A stretch of 40,467 nucleotides of DNA. Origin: Planctomycetota bacterium. GTDB taxonomy: Bacteria; Planctomycetota; UBA1135; GCA-002748355. The position numbers were made by a program, and so were the translations under genes. Shown one piece after another: positions 32,988-40,467 of this stretch. The first letter of the stretch is position 1; every line of letters begins with the position of its first letter. The notes under the pieces are model-generated. The model was not told where the DNA came from and did no database searches. It saw only the letters and a list, made by a program, of their open reading frames with translations. The stretch covers positions 1 through 40,467 of the forward strand of contig JAGQQW010000020.1 of NCBI GenBank assembly GCA_020426005.1, written 5' to 3'.

Positions 32988-35900
32988 ACCCGGTCAAGTT
33001 CGCGATCGACAGGCCGGTCACGGTGCTCGTCGGCGTGATCCTCGTCATCCTCTTCGGCACGCTCGCGATCACGACGCTGCCGATCCAACTGACGCCCAAC
33101 GTCGACAAGCCGGTCGTCACGGTCGCGACGTTCTGGGAAGGCGCATCCCCGAACGAGGTCGAGCGCGAGATCGTCGACGAGCAAGAAGAGAAGCTCAAGA
33201 GCATCCCCGGCCTGATCGAGATGACATCGACGGCCGTCGAGGGCTCGGCGACGATCGAGCTCGAGTTCGGTGTTGCCAAGGACATGTCGCGCGCGTTGCT
33301 CGACGTCAACGAGAAGCTGCGCCAAGTACCGAGCTACCCGGAGAACGTCGACGAACCCGTCGTGTCGTCCGGCGACACGGGTGCAGCGGCCGCGATCGCG
33401 TGGTTCATCCTTAGGCGTACGAAGGACTCGCCCGTCGACCCGGACGCGATCATCGAGTGGCAGACCTTCCTCACCGAGGAGGTCAAGCCACGGCTCGAGC
33501 GCGCCGAGGGTATCGCTACCGTCGGCATCATCGGTGGCGTCGATCGCGAAGTGCACATCGACGTCGATCCATCCGCACTCGCAGCGCGCAAGCTGTCGCT
33601 CGGTGACGTGCGGGATGCGATTCGGCGACGCAACGTCGACGTGTCGGCCGGCGACATCGAACTCGGGAAGCGCACCAACAAGATCCGTACGGTCGGGAAG
33701 TTCGAGAGCCTCGCCGAGATCGAAGGGCTGCTCGTTTCGCAGCGTGACGGTCAGCCGGTCTACCTGCGCGACGTCGCGACGGTGAAGTTCGGTTACAAAG
33801 AGTCGAAGCGAACGGTGCGATCGCTCGGGCAACCCGCGATCGCGGTCAACGCATCGCGCGAGACGGGGACCAACATCATCACCGTGATGAGTGCGCTCCA
33901 GGCCGCCGTTACCGACGTCAACGACGACCTGCTGCGTCCGGAGGGACTCGAACTCGTCCAGGTCTACGACCAGACGGACTACATCTACAGCGCGATCGAC
34001 CTCGTGCTGCAGAACCTGTGGGTCGGTGGGGCACTCGCGATCCTCGTGCTGCTGCTCTTCCTGCGTCAGATCCGCAGCACGCTCGTCGTGGGGCTCGCGA
34101 TCCCGATCTCGACGATAGGCGCGTTCCTCGGTCTCGTCGCGCTCGGGCGCAACCTCAACGTGATCAGCCTGGCTGGTCTCGCCTTCGCGGTCGGGATGGT
34201 CGTCGACAACTCGATCGTGGTATTGGAGAACATCTACCGTCATCGCCAGATGGGCAAGACTGCCTTCGCGGCTGCCTACGACGGCACGAGCGAAGTTTGG
34301 GGTGCGGTCGTCGCTTCGACGTTGACGACGCTCGCGGTCTTCATTCCAGTCGTGTTCGTTCAGGAGGAAGCGGGCCAGCTCTTCGCAGATATCGCGATCG
34401 CGATCAGCGCGGCGGTGTTCATGTCGTTGATCGTGTCCGTGCTCTTCATCCCGATGCTGTCCGCGCGACTCGTCGCGGAAACGTCGCACAAGGGCATCCT
34501 CGGCAACATGTTCGGACTCGTTCCGCTCGCCGAGAAATTCACGAACGGTGTCACCAAGACAGTTCTCTGGATCAACGCATCTCTCTGGCGTGGACTCGCG
34601 ACCGTCGTCGTCATCGTCGGACTCGCCGTCGGGATTTCGTGGTTCCTTGCGCCCCGCATGAACTATCTGCCCAACGGCAATCAGAACCTCGTGTTCGGAT
34701 TCATGATCGCGCCGCCGGGTTCGTCGCGCGGTGAGTTCGATCGCATCGCGCACCAGATCGAGACGACGCTCGCACCGTACTGGGGTGTCGAGAAGAGCGC
34801 GGATCTCCCGCTGGAGTTGCGCAAACCCGCTTGGTATCAGGGACCGGGCGAGATCCCGGGGCTCGAGAACTTCTTCTTCGTCGCGCTCGAGAGCACGGCG
34901 TTCCTCGGTGCGCGCAGTCTCGACGAGAACAACGTCGCGCCGATCGCATCACTGCTGACGCAAGCTGCACAATCGATTCCTGGGATCATGCTCTTCGCGT
35001 CGCAGCGCTCGCTCTTCGAGCGCGGTGTCGGCGGTGGATCGACGATCGACCTCGAGATCAGCGGCTACGACCTCGAGGCCAACAAGAACGCAGCACTCGC
35101 GCTGATGGGGCCGATTGCCGGTCGTCTCGGCTTCCCACGCCCCGAACCGTCGAACTTCGCGCTCGGTGCTCCCGAGTTGCAGATCCGTGTCGACGAAGCG
35201 CGTGCAGCCGAACTCGGGGTCACGTCGTCGGAGCTCGGATTCGTCGTACGCACGATGGTCGATGGCTCCAAGGTCGACGAGTTCCGCGACCGTGGCGTGA
35301 CGCTCGACGTCAAGCTACGCCCGAACGGTGGGCCACGCGGCGCGACCGCGCTCGAAGAACTACCGATCTGGACACCGGTCGGCCGACAGGTCGCACTCGG
35401 TTCGGTCGCGTCCCTGAGCGTCACGACGAGCCCGACCGAAATCCGTCACATCGAAGAGGACCGCGCGATCCGCCTCAAGGTCACGCCGCCGCCGGGAATG
35501 GACCTCGCGACGGCGATGGACGTACTCGACAACGAAATCGTCAAGCCTGCACGCGGCTCGGGCGCGATCCCGAAGTCGGTCCGCACCGGTCTGTCCGGCA
35601 CCGCCGACAAACTCGTCAAGACACGCGAAGCGCTCGGAGGCAACTTCCTCCTCGCACTCGTGATCACGTATCTCCTGCTCGCATCGTTGTTCGAGAGCTT
35701 CTTGTTCCCGTTCGTGATCATGCTGTCGGTGCCACTCGCCGCCGTCGGCGGCATCGCAGGACTCCGCCTCGTCGGCATGTTCAGCGATCAACAACTCGAC
35801 GTGCTCACGATGCTCGGCTTCGTGATCCTCATCGGCACGGTGGTCAACAACGCGATCCTGATCGTGCACCAAGCACTCCAGAACGTCGCCGCCGACCCGG

Positions 35901-36157
35901 ACTCCGGCATCGACGCCGCAATCGGCGACTCGGTCCGTACCCGAATCCGACCGATCTTCATGTCGACGCTGACGTCTGTGCTCGGAATGCTCCCGCTCGT
36001 GCTCTTCCCGGGCGCCGGAAGCGAACTCTACCGCGGCCTCGGCAGCGTAGTCGTCGGCGGCCTACTGGCCTCCACGATCTTCACGCTCTTCGTCGTGCCA
36101 GCGCTGTTCCGCATCACGTGGGTCGCTAAATCGAAGGTGCTCGCGCGCGCTCGCTGA
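32984..36157 (+). CDS. RND efflux permease (AcrB/HAE-type)
   Basis: 1057 residues, normal for the RND superfamily. It opens MNPVKFAIDRPVTVLVGVI with the first membrane helix, then the porter-domain start (LPIQLTPNVDKPVVTVATFW). TM4 reads GMVVDNSIVVLENIYRH and TM10 reads IGTVVNNAILIVHQA. In AcrB the proton relay uses two Asp in TM4 and a Lys in TM10; here only one Asp remains and the others are Asn, a pattern seen in other branches of this superfamily. The large periplasmic loops and twelve hydrophobic segments are visible. Together with the adaptor it should form a tripartite pump; its substrate cannot be predicted. Confidence 0.95.
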   Translation: MNPVKFAIDRPVTVLVGVILVILFGTLAITTLPIQLTPNVDKPVVTVATFWEGASPNEVEREIVDEQEEKLKSIPGLIEMTSTAVEGSATIELEFGVAKDMSRALLDVNEKLRQVPSYPENVDEPVVSSGDTGAAAAIAWFILRRTKDSPVDPDAIIEWQTFLTEEVKPRLERAEGIATVGIIGGVDREVHIDVDPSALAARKLSLGDVRDAIRRRNVDVSAGDIELGKRTNKIRTVGKFESLAEIEGLLVSQRDGQPVYLRDVATVKFGYKESKRTVRSLGQPAIAVNASRETGTNIITVMSALQAAVTDVNDDLLRPEGLELVQVYDQTDYIYSAIDLVLQNLWVGGALAILVLLLFLRQIRSTLVVGLAIPISTIGAFLGLVALGRNLNVISLAGLAFAVGMVVDNSIVVLENIYRHRQMGKTAFAAAYDGTSEVWGAVVASTLTTLAVFIPVVFVQEEAGQLFADIAIAISAAVFMSLIVSVLFIPMLSARLVAETSHKGILGNMFGLVPLAEKFTNGVTKTVLWINASLWRGLATVVVIVGLAVGISWFLAPRMNYLPNGNQNLVFGFMIAPPGSSRGEFDRIAHQIETTLAPYWGVEKSADLPLELRKPAWYQGPGEIPGLENFFFVALESTAFLGARSLDENNVAPIASLLTQAAQSIPGIMLFASQRSLFERGVGGGSTIDLEISGYDLEANKNAALALMGPIAGRLGFPRPEPSNFALGAPELQIRVDEARAAELGVTSSELGFVVRTMVDGSKVDEFRDRGVTLDVKLRPNGGPRGATALEELPIWTPVGRQVALGSVASLSVTTSPTEIRHIEEDRAIRLKVTPPPGMDLATAMDVLDNEIVKPARGSGAIPKSVRTGLSGTADKLVKTREALGGNFLLALVITYLLLASLFESFLFPFVIMLSVPLAAVGGIAGLRLVGMFSDQQLDVLTMLGFVILIGTVVNNAILIVHQALQNVAADPDSGIDAAIGDSVRTRIRPIFMSTLTSVLGMLPLVLFPGAGSELYRGLGSVVVGGLLASTIFTLFVVPALFRITWVAKSKVLARAR

Positions 36158-36234
36158 GCTGCGCTGTTGGTGCTGGTGCTGGTGCTTGCGCTGGCGTGCT
36201 CGTGCTGGCCCTGTCGTGCTGGCGCCGGTTGCTG
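36158..36234 (+). repeat. Degenerate GTGCTG-type repeat after the RND gene
   Basis: Immediately after the permease stop the sequence carries many imperfect copies of GTGCTG/GCGCTG (for example TTGGTGCTGGTGCTGGTGCT). It is not translated as far as I can see. It may be slippage-prone low-complexity sequence. Confidence 0.6.
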
Positions 36235-36364
36235 GCCCGTGGACATCGCAGCCGTCGCCCGTGGGCGGCTGCAATCCAACGGTGTGCCACGGCGACCTGC
36301 GGCCTGATCGGGATCCACCCGTTGGGCAGTTGATTCTTCAGTCGGTCGACTCCAAGTGCTCAGG

Positions 36365-36862
36365 ATGGCTGTTCACACGTTGCATTCGACCCAGGTGATC
36401 GAGACGACGCTCGACGAGGCGTGGCGCTTCTTCTCCAATCCGCGCAACCTCGCCCGAATCACGCCGCCGAACCTCGGCTTCGAAGTGCGCACCAAGGACC
36501 TACCCGAGTCGATCCACGCGGGCCTGATGATCGAGTATCGCGTGCGACCACTCCTAGGGATCCCGACGACCTGGCTGACGGAGATCACGCAGGTGCGCGA
36601 ACACGCCTACTTCGTCGACGAACAACGCATCGGTCCGTACCGAATCTGGCATCACGAACACGGCTTCCGCGAACTCGCTCCCGGACGCGTCGAAATCGAA
36701 GACCGCGTCACTTACGTCGTTCCGTTCGGCCCGCTGGGCAAGATCCTCCACAAACTCGTGATCCAGCGACGTCTCGCCGAGATCTTCGAGTTCCGGAAAG
36801 GCGTCATCACCGCGTTGTTCCCGCCCGAGAAGATCTCGGTTCCGGAAGCAGCGGTCCAGTAG
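36365..36862 (+). CDS. SRPBCC-family protein
   Basis: 165 residues from ATG 36365; a GTG nine bases upstream is also possible. The opening HTLHSTQVIETTLDEAWRFF with SNPRNLARITPPNLGF is the usual start of the SRPBCC (START/Bet v1-like) ligand-binding fold, followed by alternating strands and a long final helix (LVIQRRLAEIFEFRKGVITA). Such proteins bind lipids or polyketide-like ligands; members like this one are often mislabelled CDP-paratose epimerase. No catalytic motif was seen. It is cytoplasmic and not clearly in an operon with the RND genes (207 bases apart). Confidence 0.82.
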   Translation: MAVHTLHSTQVIETTLDEAWRFFSNPRNLARITPPNLGFEVRTKDLPESIHAGLMIEYRVRPLLGIPTTWLTEITQVREHAYFVDEQRIGPYRIWHHEHGFRELAPGRVEIEDRVTYVVPFGPLGKILHKLVIQRRLAEIFEFRKGVITALFPPEKISVPEAAVQ

Positions 36863-37143
36863 CCGGAGTGGCAATTGCGGACATCGGCTCGATGCAACGC
36901 TCGGCGTAGCGCCGGCGAGTCGCACATCGAACTCGCACTTCGAATGCTTGAAGAAGCGCCGAGGACAACGCAGTCACGACACTCCGCGCAGCGGAGCAAC
37001 GAACGGCACAGCAGTGCGATGCCGCAACGCATAGCCGACACGACTGTTAGTTACTCCGCGCGTCTCCAGACAACGCTGTCCGTCCGGCAGTGACTGCACA
37101 CAGGTGCAAGGCTCGCAGTCGCTACCGTTCGCGACGGCTGCGA

Positions 37144-38097
37144 TCAAGCGCGGCGCGCGACTTTGTTGGCGAGGATCGAGACGAGGATGCCGAGGGCTAC
37201 GTAGCCGAGGACCACTTCGGTGACGACGACGAGTTGGCCGGCGAGGTTGAGGGGAGTGATGTCGCCGAAGCCGAGTGTCGTGAACGTGACGATCGAGTAG
37301 TAGAACGGGGCGAACCACGTGTCCTCGGTGCCCTTCACGGAGATGAGGGGGATTGTCTTCTGCGCGTAGAGGAGACCGAAGAGCAGCGCTAGCAGACCCG
37401 AGATGCAGATCACGCGTGTGATGCAGCGGCCGCAATCGCTCGTGAGCTTCCAGAGTGTGTAGAGCTTCGGGTTGACCAGGGCGAAGTGTTCGAGCCAGTC
37501 CTGGTCCTCGACATCGCGCTTGAAGAACGGGTTGCCGAAACACGTGCTCGCGTGGACGCCGGCGCAGCGCATCGTGTGGATCTCGTAGCGGATTTCGCCG
37601 ACATACGTGTCGCGCAACCTGGCTGCGCGAAGGTCTGTGCCGGTGATGTCGGCGCGATAGAGATTCGCGTGGTCGAGATCCGCGTGGTGCAGGTTCGCGC
37701 CGATGAGCTTCGCTCCGGAAAGGTTCGCGCCCTTGAGCTTCGCGTGTTCGAGGTTCGCGTGCGACAAGTCGGCCGAGCGTAGGTCCGCGTTCTCGAGGTC
37801 GGCCCACCGCAGGTCGGCGCCGACGAAGGCGACGCCGTGGAGCTCCGATCCGACGAGCTTGGCTCGAAAGAGCTCGGCCTTGGAGAAGTCCGATCCCATG
37901 AACGAGCTGTCGCTCAGGTCCGCGTCGGTCAGTTCGGCTCCGGACAAGTTGGCGCCGACGAGCATCGCGTCGCGCAGCTGCAATCGCCGCAGATCCGCGT
38001 GCTCGAGATCGAGCGTGGTCGATGGGTTCTCCATCTGCCACTGCATCAAGGCCGGCAGGCCCGAGCGCAGGACTTCGACGTGTTCCGGATACGGCAT
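37144..38097 (-). CDS. Pentapeptide-repeat protein fused to a two-helix potassium-channel domain
   Basis: 317 residues. From about residue 30 to 165 there are about 27 tandem pentapeptide repeats of the A(D/N)LxX kind (GANLSGAELTDADLS, SADLSHANLEHAKLKGANLS), which fold as a right-handed beta-helix. The C-terminal part is a two-helix channel: helix 1 CISGLLALLFGLLYAQ, a pore loop with selectivity filter TLGFGD (SIVTFTTLGFGDITP), and helix 2 VVVTEVVLGYVALGILVSIL. The filter fits potassium channels of the KcsA/Ion_trans_2 type (T-x-G-F/Y-G-D). A charged Cys-containing linker (about 170-225, with CAGVHASTC and CGRC) joins the parts. The repeat domain would be a cytoplasmic sensor or scaffold, which is inference. 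Confidence 0.88.
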   Translation of the reverse strand: MPYPEHVEVLRSGLPALMQWQMENPSTTLDLEHADLRRLQLRDAMLVGANLSGAELTDADLSDSSFMGSDFSKAELFRAKLVGSELHGVAFVGADLRWADLENADLRSADLSHANLEHAKLKGANLSGAKLIGANLHHADLDHANLYRADITGTDLRAARLRDTYVGEIRYEIHTMRCAGVHASTCFGNPFFKRDVEDQDWLEHFALVNPKLYTLWKLTSDCGRCITRVICISGLLALLFGLLYAQKTIPLISVKGTEDTWFAPFYYSIVTFTTLGFGDITPLNLAGQLVVVTEVVLGYVALGILVSILANKVARRA

Positions 38098-38364
38098 GGA
38101 AGAGACGTCGCGCGATCCACGACGACTTGGGCACTACTTTGTTCGGCTCGATCGAGTCCGAAATTGAAACCCGGTCCGCTCGCGCACGGCGAATGCACCA
38201 TCTGTCCGGATCCTGGACTGCGAGTCTCGCCGCTGGACTCACCGTCGCGCGGGCGATTCCGCGTGATCGCCGTGGTCAACGCGCTGCAAGCGCAAGCGGA
38301 CCTCGGCACGCCACTTGCGCGCTGCGGACGTTCTTCGAGAACCGCGACCCGGACAGCGATCATC

Positions 38365-40353
38365 ATGTACCGCAGAGCCCTCCTGACCGTCTTCCTCACG
38401 ACGCTGACAGTCGTTGTCGCGCTCGCACCCTCTGTCCCTTCACAGCAGCTCTACGAAGTCGTCGAGATCAGCGACCTGAGTGGTTCGAAGGCGCAGCTCA
38501 TCAACGAACTCGGCGACATCGTCGGCACCGATGGAGAACTGTTCGTCTACGACCCTCGGACGAGTACGAAGTTGCGCATCGGCACGCCGTCGTGGAGCAA
38601 CAGCTTCCGCGCGGGTGCCATCAACGACCGAGGTCAGATCGTCGGCGAAGCCGGGCAAGAGTTCGCGTTGTGGAATCGCGACGGGTCGTGGACGCAGCTC
38701 GGCCGCGTCTACACGCAACTACCGCCTGCAGGGCAGGCAGCCGGGATCAACAACCTCGGTCGCGTCGTTGGCTTGATGGTCGGCCCCACGAGTGGCGAAG
38801 CGTTCTCGTGGACAGCACAGGGCGGCATCGTGAGCCTTACGCCGGGGATCGATGGTCGCCTCGGCGGCATCACCGACGGTGGGCAAGGCTTCGGGCGCAG
38901 GAACAACGCGTGGCAGTACTTCGACGGCGCGTGGTACGCGTTGACGTTCGAGCCGCTCGCGATCGGTGCGAAGGGACTCGTCGCGGGTCGCAGCCTCGCC
39001 AATGACGCGCTGATCCTGTACCGCCACGGCGTCAACACTCGTTCGCTCCGCACGCCGAACGCACCCAACACGGGCTATTTCCCATATGGAGTCAACGAGA
39101 CCGGCACGATCGTCGGCATGTGGAACTACCGCTTGAACAGCTCCTTTCGCCAAGGCGCGTTCCTCTGCAATCCGAGCCGCGGTTATCTGGATGGCGCGGC
39201 ACTCGACACTCTCGTGACGCCCGGTTGGCACGTCGAAGGTTTGTTCGACATCAACGAGAAGGGGCAGATCGTCGGCGTCGGTTACTCCAACGCGAACACG
39301 TTGCGCCGTGCGATTCGTTTGGATCCGATTGGCCACGTACAGGCCGAGGCCTCGCTCTACGGACATGGTTGTTACCGTAGTTTCGCGTCGTTCGCCGAGA
39401 CATTCACGAGCTTCGACTTGCAGAACAAGACTCTGCGTATGACGCCAGCTGCCGGTGGATACGACATCAGTGCCGGTAGCAACACGTGGCACACGCCGAC
39501 TTCGAACAACCTCGCACTCACGATCCGTTCGATCACCGGACCCTTGAGTCTGCCGTTCACGTTCCGATTCCCTGGTGGATCGACGAGCGTCGTGCGCTTG
39601 TGTTCGCAGGGCTACCTATGGCTCGACGGCACGACGGCGACCATCGATCGCAACCCGGATGCCGCCAAGCTCGTTGCCGGTGCCGCGCGGCTGTGTCCGT
39701 TCTGGTTCGACTTCTACTGGGGTTATCCACAGGACGGCACCTTCCACTTCGATGTCGACGCTCCGAATGGCGCTGCCTACTTCACGTGGAACAACGTGCT
39801 CGCGGAGAACACCCGCGTCGACGTGCAGTGTGCGCTCTTCGCGACGGGCGTCGTCGAGTTCCGCTACAAGCGCGCATTCACATCGATGGCCAGTTGGCAT
39901 CGTGTCGTCGTTGGCTTCAGGCCCGGTGGAGGGGAGTTGTTGCCGCCACCCGTCGACATCTCGCGGGACCTTCCGTTCCAGACACGTCCCACACAGCTCG
40001 GCCTGACGTGTACGCCCACGGTGCCGCCGATCGTCGGCGCGCAATACGAGGTCTCGGTCGGTGGACTTCCGAGGGTTCCGAGTGCCGGGCTCATGTGGCT
40101 CGGAGCGAACGCGTTTCGATCCGGCATCGACCTCGCCGCGATCGGGGCCGCGGGTTGTGGACTCTTCGCGTCCCCCGATGCATTCGTCACCTGGCAATCG
40201 AATCAGCGCCCGGCGCTCTGGTCGATCGCATTGCCGGCGTCGCAGTCTTTGGTCGGTGCCCGCGTCTACCAACAAGCCGCTGCGTTCGCTCCGGCTGCGA
40301 ACGTAGCCGGGTTGATCACGTCCAACGCGATCGAGCTGCGCCTCGGGAACTGA
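38365..40353 (+). CDS. Secreted HAF-repeat protein
   Basis: 662 residues from ATG 38365; the frame is open far upstream but the signal peptide (MYRRALLTVFLTTLTVVVAL, then APSVPSQQ) places the start here. The first about 330 residues carry repeats with the HAF-family core I-N-x-x-G-x-I/V-V-G: INELGDIVGT, INDRGQIVGEA, INNLGRVVGLM, VNETGTIVGMW and INEKGQIVGVG. These often form a beta-propeller-like surface domain. The rest is beta-rich (FPGGSTSVVRLCSQGYLWLD, FWFDFYWGYPQDGTFHF) and of unknown function. It is divergent from the channel gene, with 267 bases between. A small hairpin follows the stop. Confidence 0.85.
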   Translation: MYRRALLTVFLTTLTVVVALAPSVPSQQLYEVVEISDLSGSKAQLINELGDIVGTDGELFVYDPRTSTKLRIGTPSWSNSFRAGAINDRGQIVGEAGQEFALWNRDGSWTQLGRVYTQLPPAGQAAGINNLGRVVGLMVGPTSGEAFSWTAQGGIVSLTPGIDGRLGGITDGGQGFGRRNNAWQYFDGAWYALTFEPLAIGAKGLVAGRSLANDALILYRHGVNTRSLRTPNAPNTGYFPYGVNETGTIVGMWNYRLNSSFRQGAFLCNPSRGYLDGAALDTLVTPGWHVEGLFDINEKGQIVGVGYSNANTLRRAIRLDPIGHVQAEASLYGHGCYRSFASFAETFTSFDLQNKTLRMTPAAGGYDISAGSNTWHTPTSNNLALTIRSITGPLSLPFTFRFPGGSTSVVRLCSQGYLWLDGTTATIDRNPDAAKLVAGAARLCPFWFDFYWGYPQDGTFHFDVDAPNGAAYFTWNNVLAENTRVDVQCALFATGVVEFRYKRAFTSMASWHRVVVGFRPGGGELLPPPVDISRDLPFQTRPTQLGLTCTPTVPPIVGAQYEVSVGGLPRVPSAGLMWLGANAFRSGIDLAAIGAAGCGLFASPDAFVTWQSNQRPALWSIALPASQSLVGARVYQQAAAFAPAANVAGLITSNAIELRLGN

Positions 40354-40380
40354 GAATCCCGAAGATCTCTCGATTCGCGC

Positions 40381-40395
40381 GACGGTAGCGCCGTC
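40381..40395 (+). terminator. Small hairpin after the HAF-repeat gene
   Basis: GACGG, loop TAGCG, CCGTC form a five-base-pair stem 27 bases after the stop. No T-run follows, so it is at best a weak terminator. Confidence 0.3.
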
Positions 40396-40467
40396 CACGG
40401 AAGCTGCGCCTTGGGGTTTCCGGGGGGACGTGTCGCGAGGCGCCCGAAGGCCGCCGCAAGCGCCGTC

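Noticed and set aside
32771..34753. 660-codon minus-strand open frame inside the RND genes
   Set aside because: Arg/Asp-rich shadow of the permease gene; the plus strand encodes clear RND motifs.

Overview
The window is high-GC bacterial DNA, densely coded on both strands. No rRNA or tRNA gene, insertion sequence, integrase or CRISPR array was recognised. The gene set (secreted and lipid-anchored proteins, very large multiheme cytochromes, a FliA/WhiG-type sigma factor with a lysine-rich tail, a DUF4388 protein, HAF-repeat and YVTN-propeller secreted proteins) suggests a Gram-negative-type, probably environmental bacterium. Planctomycetota is my best guess; that is inference from gene style, not a database result.

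Left end (1-8944): a divergent pair. A partial lipoprotein gene with a collagen-like Gly-X-Y start runs off the left edge on the minus strand. On the plus strand six closely spaced genes encode an outer-membrane beta-barrel protein, a 13-heme lipoprotein, an 8-heme lipoprotein with an extra N-terminal domain, a 9-heme protein with a C-terminal membrane anchor, a 15-heme NapC/NirT-type membrane cytochrome and a 4-heme cytochrome c554-like protein. I count 48 CXXCH motifs and one CX4CH motif, about 49 covalent hemes. The layout (inner-membrane quinol-oxidase-type cytochrome, periplasmic and lipid-anchored cytochromes, outer-membrane barrel) is that expected of a trans-envelope electron conduit. 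It is the most interesting part of the window.

8984-18794 (minus strand): a histone-deacetylase/acetylpolyamine-amidohydrolase family protein; a sugar-modification operon (glucose-1-phosphate cytidylyltransferase, an NAD-dependent epimerase/dehydratase and three paralogous sugar C-methyltransferase-family proteins) that looks like part of a pathway to a CDP-linked branched or modified sugar; and a large secreted beta-propeller protein with two heme c sites.

18981-26515 (minus strand): two overlapping genes for receiver-like proteins lacking the usual phosphoacceptor, a FliA/WhiG-type sigma factor with a histone-H1-like tail, a 587-base non-coding stretch with hairpins, and a coupled apt, argS and Uup-type ABC-F ATPase cluster.

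26679-40467: a DUF4388 regulator-like protein, a secreted protein of unknown function, a small lipoprotein, an EttA-type ABC-F ATPase, a two-gene RND efflux system (adaptor plus permease), an SRPBCC protein, a pentapeptide-repeat potassium-channel fusion and a secreted HAF-repeat protein.
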